From CAUZSH01 sp963582935 (GTDB lineage Bacteria; Pseudomonadota; Gammaproteobacteria; Francisellales; Francisellaceae), in the NCBI GenBank assembly GCA_963582935.1, contig CAUZSH010000017.1:1-30770 (forward strand): 30,770 bases of DNA. Reading direction: 5' to 3'. Positions within the stretch are counted from its first letter, which is position 1. The number at the start of each line of letters is the position of its first letter. The notes under the pieces are model-generated. The model was given only the letters and a program-made list of their open reading frames with translations, was not told the DNA's origin and ran no database searches. Shown here in pieces: positions 1-7,518 of this stretch. Made by a program: the position numbers and the translations under genes.

Positions 1-1
1 C

Positions 2-304
2 ACTCGCTTCGGCACCTTTGGTGTTCCCTGCGAACAATCAGCTAACTACACGATTGGCATGGATAGTTGGGTTGACCCCTCTACACTTGTTGGGGTTTAT
101 TACGGCCCTGGAACCACGGGTAATAGAGGAAAGAGTGGTAAGCAACAAATATCTACAGCAGCACACAGGGATGATGATATATATGAGAATCAGATTGTTA
201 ATAACACTAATAATAGCAGTTGGATAGATCAAGAATACGATGTGAAAATTAATAAACTCCCCCCTAACTACCACCCAGAAAACTATGTATTAACTAGTGG
301 GTAA
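2..304 (+). CDS. C-terminal part of an unrecognised protein (runs off left edge)
   Basis: The frame is open from base 2 to a TAA at 302-304, giving about 100 residues with no start in the window that must be used. The sequence is hydrophilic and rich in Asn, Ser, Thr and Gly, with one Cys and a GPGTTGNRGKSGK stretch near the middle. There is no membrane segment. An internal Met (base 59) could start an 81-residue product, but the same composition continues upstream of it, so I read this as the 3' end of a longer gene. I do not recognise the family. The style (Asn/Gly/Thr-rich, few hydrophobic residues) would suit an exported or surface protein, but that is a guess. The next gene lies on the opposite strand, so the two converge over about 100 bases. 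Confidence 0.45.
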   Translation, partial: TRFGTFGVPCEQSANYTIGMDSWVDPSTLVGVYYGPGTTGNRGKSGKQQISTAAHRDDDIYENQIVNNTNNSSWIDQEYDVKINKLPPNYHPENYVLTSG

Positions 305-407
305 GTTGGGATCACTGCCATTTCATTAGGGAAGAACAGATCATATTTTGTTAGGTAATCACCACCCCTGTGAATCACACACTATATAACCAGTAATATT
401 TAACACA

Positions 408-1163
408 TCAAGGAATCACAATATATTGATTATAATCAGAAATATAAGCCAGATTCATCCGAAATACCTGTCGAATGGTTTCAGGCGTAATCACCTGATC
501 AGTTGCGCCAAAGTCAAACAGTTTCCCCTCATGAATCACCATCACTTCATCCGCATAACTCATTGCAAGATTAATATCATGTACCACCGCAACCACTGAC
601 AGGTGATGCCGTTTGACAAACTTCTGAATCAATTTAAAAGACTCATGTTGATAATGCATATCTAAATGAGATGTATGTTCATCCAATAGTAAACACCGAA
701 AATGTGTATCATAGAATAACCCCAACTGAGCAATCACACGGGCTAAATGAATCCGTTGTTTTTCACCCCCTGACATGATGGAATGCATCTGGGCGGCAAG
801 ATGTCCTCCTTCTACATAGGCGATGGATCTATCTACAACTTTTTGTTTTTCACCATGCGAAAGTGGCAATGGATAAACTCCCATTTCAACAATTTGTCTC
901 GCATTATAATCAAATGCCATTTCAAGATGTTGCGGTAAATAGGCAATGCTTTCAGCTCTCTCTTTCAGTGAATAATTTGATATTTCCTTCTTATTTAGCT
1001 GGATAGTGCCTGTTGTGGGTTCAACCACACCCGCAATGGATTTTAATAAGGTACTTTTGCCTGCGCCATTCGGACCAATAATCGCAATCAGTTTGCCAGG
1101 CTTAATCTCAATATTTATATCTTGAATTATTTTTCCAACAGATAAATTATGAACTTGAATCAT
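408..1163 (-). CDS. hmuV: ABC transporter ATP-binding protein, heme/siderophore (HmuV) type
   Basis: This is the cytoplasmic ATPase of a type II ABC importer, 251 residues, normal for the FhuC/FecE/HmuV group. Visible motifs: Walker A GPNGAGKST (30-38), Q-loop Gln78, signature MSGGEKQR (130-137), Walker B LLLDE (158-162) and H-loop His195. The signature region followed by IHLARVIAQL resembles HmuV heme importers most closely. The residue after the Walker B Glu is His (DEHTS) where Pro is usual. The start ATG overlaps the hemH stop in an ATGA arrangement, so the two genes are probably translationally coupled. No permease or binding-protein gene lies beside it; downstream is a short intergenic stretch and then a convergent unrelated gene. 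Its partners must be elsewhere or lost. The ABC ATPase call is firm; heme as substrate is inferred from similarity and from hemH. Confidence 0.8.
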   Translation of the reverse strand: MIQVHNLSVGKIIQDINIEIKPGKLIAIIGPNGAGKSTLLKSIAGVVEPTTGTIQLNKKEISNYSLKERAESIAYLPQHLEMAFDYNARQIVEMGVYPLPLSHGEKQKVVDRSIAYVEGGHLAAQMHSIMSGGEKQRIHLARVIAQLGLFYDTHFRCLLLDEHTSHLDMHYQHESFKLIQKFVKRHHLSVVAVVHDINLAMSYADEVMVIHEGKLFDFGATDQVITPETIRQVFRMNLAYISDYNQYIVIP

Positions 1164-2161
1164 GACATACCGGCTTCATTTAACACCACTGCTTTCAATA
1201 GCGCCACTTGAACTTCGCTATCGTTTAATGCTGGTATATAGGCAAATAACTCACCGCCATTTTGTAAAAAAAACGCCCTCATTTGAATGTCAATTTCTTC
1301 CAATGTTTCTAAACAATCGCATGAGAAGCCTGGACATATAACTTGAACCGATTTAACACCCTCATTCGCCAATTTTTTGAGTGTTGCATCCGTGTAAGGT
1401 TCAATCCATTTCTCACGTCCGACTCTTGATTGAAAGGTAAGACAATATTCAGACTCCGATAAGCCAAGCTTTGCGCTAATCATTTCAACTGTTTCAACAC
1501 ATTGTTGATAGTAAGGATCCCCTTGAGAAATATATCTTTCTGGTAATCCATGAAATGAAAATATAAGTTTCTCGGGTTTACCCTGCTTTGCTTGAAACTG
1601 TAGGATGGAGTCTGATATTGCTTTAATATAAAAGTCTGAATGTGCATAACTTGCAATAAAGTTAAAGCTTGGGATTTCCGTCGACAACGCCTGATAAAAA
1701 GCATCTAACGTCGATGCAGATGTCGTAGCTGAATATTGTGGGTAAAGTGGTAAAATAATGATTCTTGAAAGGGATTCTTTTGCAAAACTTTGCACAGCAG
1801 TTGCAATGGATGGCTTTCCATAACGCATTCCTAACTTAACCGAATAATCATTCCCCAAAGCACGATCCAATTTAAATGCCGTTTTGCGACTGTTATAAAG
1901 CAAAGGAGAGATGCCATCCTCTCGCCATATTTTTTGATATAGTTTCGCCGAACGTTTTGGGCGTACTCTTAAAATAATACCATGGAGTATTATTTTCCAT
2001 AATAACGTTTGCTTATCAATCACCCGCACATCTGACAAGAACTCAGAGAGATATTCCCTTACAGCCTTCTTGGTTGGTGCATCAGGCGTGCCTAAATTAA
2101 TCAAAAGAACGCCCGTCTTCTTTATTTTATTTTTCAAGGAGTCAATGCCTAAAACATCCAT
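1160..2161 (-). CDS. hemH: ferrochelatase
   Basis: Inserts ferrous iron into protoporphyrin IX, the last step of protoheme synthesis. The 333 residues match the usual bacterial length. Recognisable blocks in order are GVLLINLGTPDAP (17-29), LPLYPQYSATTSAS (137-150), FSFHGLPERY (201-210) with the catalytic His204, FQSRVGREKWIEPYTD (243-258) and CPGFSCDCLETLEEI (276-290) with the conserved acidic Glu285. The ATG at 2161 has a strong AAGGGG ribosome binding site eight bases upstream. The gene is transcribed divergently from rlmE, and its stop overlaps the start of the HmuV-type ATPase, giving a two-gene heme unit. Nothing in the sequence looks damaged. Confidence 0.95.
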   Translation of the reverse strand: MDVLGIDSLKNKIKKTGVLLINLGTPDAPTKKAVREYLSEFLSDVRVIDKQTLLWKIILHGIILRVRPKRSAKLYQKIWREDGISPLLYNSRKTAFKLDRALGNDYSVKLGMRYGKPSIATAVQSFAKESLSRIIILPLYPQYSATTSASTLDAFYQALSTEIPSFNFIASYAHSDFYIKAISDSILQFQAKQGKPEKLIFSFHGLPERYISQGDPYYQQCVETVEMISAKLGLSESEYCLTFQSRVGREKWIEPYTDATLKKLANEGVKSVQVICPGFSCDCLETLEEIDIQMRAFFLQNGGELFAYIPALNDSEVQVALLKAVVLNEAGMS

Positions 2162-2269
2162 CGTATTTACCCCTTATTATATACCGAACCTATAACATTG
2201 TGCTTCATAAAATAGGGTTAAGCTGATAATATCACCAATATAGATTTAAAACCCCAGAAAGTATTATCA

Positions 2270-2896
2270 ATGAGTAAAGCAAAGCTTTCAAAAAGCAGTG
2301 ACGCTTGGTTAAGAGAGCATCATGCCGATCCCTATGTCGCAAAAGCGAGGCAAGATGGCTATCGTTCACGTGCCGCCTATAAACTTCTCGAACTCAATCA
2401 AAAGAACAAGTTATTCAAATCTGGCATGAAGATTGTAGATCTGGGGGCAGCCCCTGGCGGTTGGTCGCAAATCGCGCAAAACATCGTGACGGAACATGGA
2501 AAGATTTTTGCTTTGGATATTCTACCAATGGATCCCTTAGCAGACGTCACGTTTATTCAAGGTGATTTCACCGAAAATGAGCCTTATCAAGAACTATTGG
2601 CACTCACCCAAAATAAAAAAATTGATTGGGTCATCTCAGATATGGCGCCCAATATGTCGGGCAATACCACCACTGATCAGATTCGATCATTATACCTTGT
2701 GGAACTCGCTGTTGACTTTGCAGAACAGACACTCACAACAGGTGGAAGCTTTCTAGCTAAGATATTTCATGGCGCAGGTTCCGATGACTTAATCAAGAAC
2801 CTGCGAGAGTCCTATTCTCGCGTTGTTATTCGTAAGCCTGATGCCTCTCGCGCTCGTTCAAGTGAAGTTTATGTCATTGCCTTTGATAAAAAATAG
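2270..2896 (+). CDS. rlmE: 23S rRNA 2'-O-ribose U2552 methyltransferase RlmE (FtsJ/RrmJ)
   Basis: Methylates the 2'-OH of U2552 in the 23S A-loop, a late step of 50S maturation, using S-adenosylmethionine. The 208 residues match the family. The catalytic K-D-K-E tetrad is visible as Lys38 (in SRAAYKLLEL), Asp124 (SDMAPNMSG), Lys164 (FLAKIF) and Glu199 (SSEVYVIA). The SAM-binding motif VDLGAAPGGWSQ is at 56-67. In most gammaproteobacteria rlmE sits upstream of ftsH. Here it is followed only by a dead MFS gene, so that linkage is absent. It is transcribed divergently from hemH across about 110 bases. The function is secure. Confidence 0.95.
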   Translation: MSKAKLSKSSDAWLREHHADPYVAKARQDGYRSRAAYKLLELNQKNKLFKSGMKIVDLGAAPGGWSQIAQNIVTEHGKIFALDILPMDPLADVTFIQGDFTENEPYQELLALTQNKKIDWVISDMAPNMSGNTTTDQIRSLYLVELAVDFAEQTLTTGGSFLAKIFHGAGSDDLIKNLRESYSRVVIRKPDASRARSSEVYVIAFDKK

Positions 2897-2935
2897 GCTA
2901 TACCTAAAGATATCACCCTTAGTCTTAAAACATAC

Positions 2936-3363
2936 ATGTCTGCAAATAATTTAACCATTAGGATTTTGCTTTTCACTGTTGCCTGCTTGTTTGTCACCTT
3001 AGCATAATTCCTGCAAGTATTACCTGTCACCAAAAGTGCTAATATCAGCACTACACAAGGACTAACCACCGAAGAAAGCGTCTCGCTTTCTGCTTTATTA
3101 TTTATATCTTATACCATCTTGCAAATACCTTGTGGTATTTTACTGGATAAATGTGAGGGTGAGATGACTGTTGCCCATAAGCATATTTTATCTTATATTG
3201 GCTAAACATTGACACGATTAGCTTGGGCTGGAGTCGGTTAATTCTCGGTATTGGTTCTGCAGTTTTCTATCTTGTAGCAATCTACACCGCCCTTTTAATT
3301 CTACCGGAAAGTGCCATGCTTGCCTTTGTTTTTATCGCTATAGGCACTCGAAAGATGTCTTAA
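2936..3363 (+). pseudogene. broken MFS transporter remnant
   Basis: An ATG at 2936 opens a frame encoding a typical first membrane helix of a major facilitator protein, but it meets an in-frame TAA after about 22 codons. The same frame then continues with TEESVSLSALLFISYTILQ, a typical TM1-TM2 region, followed by PCGILLDK. It stops again near 3200, and a different frame then gives RLILGIGSAVFYLVAIYT and further hydrophobic sequence to a TAA at 3361-3363. The total is about 140 codons against roughly 400 for a working transporter, with one nonsense codon, at least one frameshift and large deletions. Its 3' end overlaps the 3' end of the convergent POT gene by a few bases. The transporter ancestry is clear from the helix pattern; the substrate is not. 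Confidence 0.7.
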
Positions 3364-4859
3364 CGCATTAACTTTTTAATGCTAGGGCTCAGTGCCAACA
3401 TAATCAAGCTCGCCACCACTGCCGTGATACCGATTTTCAAGAAGACATCATAATATACATTCGCATACGCTGTTGCACTCTGCACAACACCACCCACGTC
3501 ACCAGAACTTGTGAGCGCTGCAATGATCGAAGCAATGTAGTTTGCAAAAGCCGACGATAGGAACCATGCACCCATCATCATCCCAACAAGCCTTGTTGGT
3601 GCCAACTGCGTTACCGCTGACAACCCTACTGGAGATAAACACAGCTCACCGATAGTATGTAACAAATATCCTAACACGACCCAGGTCATTGAAGATTGTC
3701 CATCTGTAATGGCTAGATATGCCCCCATTGCCAGCGCAAAAAATCCAGCACCGATGAAGAACACACCTAATACAAATTTAACAGGGACCGATGGGTCTTT
3801 TTTCATCTTTGCCAAGCGCATCCAAAGTGTTGCAAAAAACGGTGCCAATAAGATAATGAAACCTGCATTTAATGCCTGAAATGCCCCTGCTGGAATCTCA
3901 TAACCGAATATCCAACGATCAATATTTCGATCTGTAAATAAGTTTATAGATGAGCCGGCTTGCTCAAAAAAAGACCAAAAAAACATTGAGAAAAATGACA
4001 GTATCAAAATTGCAAAAATATGGTTTCGTTCCTGCTTATCACTAATCATTGCTTGATATAAGAAGTACAAGACAATGACACCACCCACCACAATCAATGT
4101 CACTTGACTGCCACCAGGATTTGCTAATAGCCATGCGAACACAGGTACTAATAAGATGGCAACAATATAAATCATGACATTCGTATTTATGCCTAACAAG
4201 ATTTTTTTCTTAAGCCTCTCAAGATTTGGTCGATTGGAATCTGGAGAAAATATTTTAATACGATCGGCATACATAAAGGTAAGAAGCCCTAAAAACATAC
4301 CAATTGCCGCTAAGCCAAAGCCATAATGCCAGCCTAACCACTCTGCCACAACCGCTACTGAGATACTGGCTAAGAATGAACCTAGGTTGATCCCCATATA
4401 AAATATCGTAAACCCACTATTACGCCTAGGATCTTTCCTTTCATAAAGATGTCCAACCATAGAGGAAATATTTGCTTTAAAAAACCCAGTTCCAACAATG
4501 ATGAAAGAAAGTCCTGTGTAGAAAAATATATTTTCTGGTAACCCATCAATACTTGGCAATGCTAGTGCGATATGCCCAAGAATAATAAGCACGGCACCCA
4601 GTTTCACTGCTCGTGTAAAGCCAAGCAATTTATCTGCGATCATCCCTCCAAATACAGGTGTCATATACACGAAAGCGGTAAATGCACCATATACCATAAA
4701 TGATAAAGTATCTGAAAATATCAGTTCTTTTGTCATGTATAAAACCAGAATGGCGCGCATTCCATAATAGCTAAAGCGTTCCCACATCTCTGCAAAGAAA
4801 AGGAGGTATAACCCACCTGGTTGCTTCATATTGACATTGTCTATCGTTGCTGTACTCAT
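3360..4859 (-). CDS. POT/PTR family proton-dependent oligopeptide transporter
   Basis: Inner-membrane symporter of 499 residues that would import di- and tripeptides with protons. The family signature ExxERFxYYG is present at 24-33 (EMWERFSYYG). The PTR2 block GFTIFYMGINLGSFLAS appears near residue 165. The second-half motif FFWSFFEQAGSSINLF is at about 300, and a GELCLSPVGLS block near 405 precedes the last helices. The hydrophobic pattern fits about 14 membrane helices. The ATG at 4859 has AGGAAA about ten bases upstream. GltS lies upstream on the same strand, about 100 bases away. Both import nitrogen-rich nutrients and could be co-transcribed. No substrate more specific than peptides can be read from the sequence. 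It appears intact, unlike the POT fragment at 15297-15731. Confidence 0.92.
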   Translation of the reverse strand: MSTATIDNVNMKQPGGLYLLFFAEMWERFSYYGMRAILVLYMTKELIFSDTLSFMVYGAFTAFVYMTPVFGGMIADKLLGFTRAVKLGAVLIILGHIALALPSIDGLPENIFFYTGLSFIIVGTGFFKANISSMVGHLYERKDPRRNSGFTIFYMGINLGSFLASISVAVVAEWLGWHYGFGLAAIGMFLGLLTFMYADRIKIFSPDSNRPNLERLKKKILLGINTNVMIYIVAILLVPVFAWLLANPGGSQVTLIVVGGVIVLYFLYQAMISDKQERNHIFAILILSFFSMFFWSFFEQAGSSINLFTDRNIDRWIFGYEIPAGAFQALNAGFIILLAPFFATLWMRLAKMKKDPSVPVKFVLGVFFIGAGFFALAMGAYLAITDGQSSMTWVVLGYLLHTIGELCLSPVGLSAVTQLAPTRLVGMMMGAWFLSSAFANYIASIIAALTSSGDVGGVVQSATAYANVYYDVFLKIGITAVVASLIMLALSPSIKKLMR

Positions 4860-4960
4860 AAGTTTTATATTTCCTTATTTATTGATTATTCAAAATTTCA
4901 CTCATCCTAGGCGAAAAAGTTAGTTTACTGCGTCACTATCATTCGCTTTTCAAATACTTA

Positions 4961-6169
4961 TTAGTATAGGAAATTCAGGAATGCTGTAATCACTCCTGAG
5001 TTAATAAAATCTATAAAAAGAGAACCAACAATAGGCAACACAAAGAAAGCCTGTGGAGATGGGAAGTTTTTTGCGGTAAACGCTTCCATATTTGCCATAG
5101 CGTTTGGCGTGGCTCCCAAGCCAAATCCACAATGCCCCACTGCCATCACAGCGGCATCATACGTTTTACCCATCACTCTAAAGGTAATGAAATAAGCATA
5201 TAGCCCCATCATTAACACTTGAGCAAATAAAATCACCAAAATTGGTAGTGCCAAATCGACTAAAGATATTAAATTCATTTTCATTAGCGCCATCGCTAAA
5301 AATAAGAATAAGGTTATATTCCCTAGGACAGTTACTTCATTATCGTTAATCTTGAACCAACCTGAGTAATCTGACAGATTACGAATGAATGCCGCAGCAA
5401 ACATTGCACCGATATATTCAGGCATCACTAAAGCATAGCTATTAAGGTAATATGAAATAACACTTCCACCCCCAACTGCGAAAGCAATCACTGTAACCGC
5501 GTTAAACATGCCATGCTCAGTGATTTTTAATTGTTTATCTTCATTTAAATCCGAAGCAACATGTGCTTCCTTTAATTCTTTTTCATTAGGTTTGAGGTTA
5601 TATTTCTTCATTAAACGGCGACCTATCGGACCACCAAGCAAGCTTCCCGCAATCAAACCAAAAGTCGCTGCCGCAATCGTAATCGAAGAACCGCTCTCAA
5701 GAAAGAATTTCCCTTCTAACAAAGGGCCAAATGCCGCGGCAGTACCATGCCCGCCGGTCATGGGGATAGATGAAGTTGCCATACCAAAAGCTGGGCTTTC
5801 CCCCAACATCCATGCTAATGAGACACCAAGTACATTTTGGAGGATAACCAAAATAGAAGCACAAAGTAAGAAAAGCATCACCACCTTCCCGCCCTTTCTG
5901 AGAAATTTAAAGCTTGCTGAAAAGCCTACTGTTGCAAAAAAAGCAATCATTAGCATTTTTTGTAAAAACGCATCAAATTCTAAATGAATAACTTGAAAGT
6001 AGGCAAGTAAAGAAAAAATCACCGAAAAAATGAAGCCACCGATCACGGGCGCGGGAATAAAAAATTTCTCAAGCACGCTCACTCTGGTCTGCACCCATCG
6101 ACCAACGATCAAAATGACTACTGCCATTAAAAGTGTGCCTGTTGCACCCATGTCAAAATCAATCGGCAT
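4961..6169 (-). CDS. gltS: sodium/glutamate symporter GltS
   Basis: Imports glutamate driven by the sodium gradient across the inner membrane. The 402 residues match the family. The N-terminus (MPIDFDMGATGTLLMAVVIL, then GRWVQTRVSVLEKFFIPAPVIGG) is characteristic of GltS. The glycine-rich re-entrant loop motif GGHGTAAAFGP is seen near residue 140, and a second GHCGFGLGATPNAMANM near 345, matching the two inverted halves of the fold. The ATG at 6169 has AAGGAG a few bases upstream (rev-comp of 6176-6182). It is the first gene of a minus-strand pair with the POT transporter. About 500 bases of noncoding sequence separate it from tRNA-Pro upstream. Confidence 0.93.
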   Translation of the reverse strand: MPIDFDMGATGTLLMAVVILIVGRWVQTRVSVLEKFFIPAPVIGGFIFSVIFSLLAYFQVIHLEFDAFLQKMLMIAFFATVGFSASFKFLRKGGKVVMLFLLCASILVILQNVLGVSLAWMLGESPAFGMATSSIPMTGGHGTAAAFGPLLEGKFFLESGSSITIAAATFGLIAGSLLGGPIGRRLMKKYNLKPNEKELKEAHVASDLNEDKQLKITEHGMFNAVTVIAFAVGGGSVISYYLNSYALVMPEYIGAMFAAAFIRNLSDYSGWFKINDNEVTVLGNITLFLFLAMALMKMNLISLVDLALPILVILFAQVLMMGLYAYFITFRVMGKTYDAAVMAVGHCGFGLGATPNAMANMEAFTAKNFPSPQAFFVLPIVGSLFIDFINSGVITAFLNFLY

Positions 6170-6236
6170 TCCCTTCTCCTTTTGGTTATTTCCTTATATG
6201 AGCGGCATGAAACTAATCTCTTATAACATCATATAA

Positions 6237-6686
6237 GTAAGATGCTTATAAAAGGATACCTAAATTAAGTAATCTTATCTTCCCTGGCACAATAATGTTG
6301 CATTACCTTTACGACAACTCACCAAGTAGAGCCAATATCCTAATCTCTATCGTCAAAAGACAACATACGTAAATCTACGTACTTATTGTGCGAGCACACA
6401 TAATACATACAAAAGAACAAATGATTCAATGAGTGTATAAAATAAAATCAGAATAAATTATAAAGAATAATGTTTCAGACTGCCCTCAAAAACTTACCAG
6501 GATTTATCATCAGTTGTATACGAGATTTGAGCCATGCCTGAATTTATGTATGAGGTCAACCTGTTCCACCTTAAAAGTTGTCAAATCTTAATGGAACGCT
6601 ACCTCTGAGCTACCTTCATATATTTTAGAGATATTCATAACATCACTTAAACCTATATTACATATGGGTTTTACGTTGATCTTAAT
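6237..6686. other. noncoding stretch upstream of gltS, with inverted repeats
   Basis: No convincing coding frame is present on either strand. The only structure I could find is a 9-bp inverted repeat, GCACAATAA at 6287-6295 and TTATTGTGC at 6383-6391, about 90 bases apart. It encloses a small palindromic element TACGTA-aatc-TACGTA at 6366-6381 and a TGTTG/CAACA pair (6296-6300, 6361-6365). This could be the gltS control region or a structured transcript. Nothing else stands out between 6400 and the tRNA. Confidence 0.3.
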
Positions 6687-6763
6687 TGGTCGGGACGGCG
6701 GGATTTGAACCCACGACCTCTTGCGCCCCATGCAAGTACGCTACCAAGCTGCGCCACGCCCCG
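6687..6763 (-). tRNA. tRNA-Pro (anticodon GGG)
   Basis: Read on the minus strand, the sequence folds as a 77-nt tRNA. The 7-bp acceptor stem is CGGGGCG with CGTCCCG (one G-U pair). The D arm is GCGC...GCGT with AGCTTGGTA, the anticodon stem is CTTGC/GCAAG with loop ATGGGGC, and the T arm is GTGGG TTCAAAT CCCGC. The anticodon is GGG, so it reads proline codons CCC/CCU. The discriminator A is followed by an encoded CCA. It stands alone, between the gltS upstream region and hslR. Confidence 0.96.
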
Positions 6764-6858
6764 AAGACTGTGATCATATCAGAACGATTTTTCATTACAA
6801 GCAAGAATAAAACATTTATGATTTACAACTATGAAACAAAATAAATTTTGTATTTTCT

Positions 6859-7275
6859 ATGATCAACCATACCGAATCACAAGAGGTCCGACTTGATAAA
6901 TGGCTCTGGGCAGCACGCTTTTTTAAAACAAGAAGACTCGCCAAAGATGCAATTGAAGGTGGGAAAGTCCACTATGCAGGACAACGCGCAAAAGTCAGTA
7001 AAAAAGTTGAGATCGGGGCTACCCTAAAAATCCGCCAAGGACTTTTTGAAAAAATAATCACTGTTAAGGCGCTTTCTAACCAACGTCGAGGCGCACCTGA
7101 AGCCGCGCTACTTTATGAGGAAACCGTTGAAAGCACAGAAAAAAGAGAACGTGAACTCACCTTACGCAAAATGGATAAAGCCAATACTGCTCCAGACCGT
7201 CGACCAAATAAAAAGGAACGTCGAACGATTATTAATTTTAAAAATAAAAACTTCGAGGGGGATTCTGAAGAATAA
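6859..7275 (+). CDS. hslR: ribosome-associated heat shock protein Hsp15 (S4 domain)
   Basis: Small RNA-binding protein of 138 residues that in Escherichia coli binds 50S subunits carrying a stalled nascent chain and helps recycle them. The S4 domain occupies about residues 11-60, with the conserved VRLDKWLWAARFFKTRRLA opening followed by IEGGKVHYAGQRAKVSKKV. The C-terminal half is very basic and low in hydrophobic residues (KMDKAN...RRPNKKERRTI), as is usual in HslR. The ATG at 6859 has no good Shine-Dalgarno sequence, but it places the S4 domain at the expected distance from the N-terminus. It converges with the small membrane protein gene, with about 20 bases between the stops. Confidence 0.9.
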   Translation: MINHTESQEVRLDKWLWAARFFKTRRLAKDAIEGGKVHYAGQRAKVSKKVEIGATLKIRQGLFEKIITVKALSNQRRGAPEAALLYEETVESTEKRERELTLRKMDKANTAPDRRPNKKERRTIINFKNKNFEGDSEE

Positions 7276-7294
7276 TCAACCCAAACGGGAGCAC

Positions 7295-7489
7295 TCAGTA
7301 ATCCCGATTATCTGGATAGTTTCGTTTTCCAAACACACTGACATAAAGCCATTTCAGTAGACGATACCCCAAAACGATAATCACCGCCCAAAGAATAATC
7401 CAAAACATAAATTTGAATATTTCCCATGCCAAAATCAGTGCTAATATACACACTGCGACAATTAAAATATCCTGTCCAATTCTATTCAT
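7295..7489 (-). CDS. small hydrophobic membrane protein of unknown function
   Basis: Encodes about 64 residues. One long or two short membrane segments span roughly residues 8-45 (ILIVAVCILALILAW, then FMFWIILWAVIIVLGY), followed by a short basic and polar tail (KRNYPDNRDY). Possible starts are TTG at 7498, ATG at 7495 and ATG at 7489. I chose 7489 because the AAGGA at 7501-7505 lies at a proper distance from it and too close to the others. It starts about 30 bases after the tyrS stop on the same strand, so it is probably co-transcribed with tyrS. I do not recognise a family. The hydrophobic pattern and ribosome binding site support it as real. Confidence 0.55.
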   Translation of the reverse strand: MNRIGQDILIVAVCILALILAWEIFKFMFWIILWAVIIVLGYRLLKWLYVSVFGKRNYPDNRDY

Positions 7490-7518
7490 ACCCATCAATC
7501 CTTATATTCTCAATGACC

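Noticed and set aside
2176..2181. TATAAT as the hemH -10 box
   Set aside because: Only 15 bases before the start codon, which would leave almost no leader and overlap the ribosome binding site; no -35 at the right distance.
5508..5987. 159-codon open frame antisense to gltS
   Set aside because: It mirrors a conserved gltS stretch, has no ribosome binding site and its translation looks like no family.
7288..7308. Terminator between hslR and the small membrane gene (CGGGA...TCCCG)
   Set aside because: Five-base stem with an 11-base loop and no T run; too weak to call.
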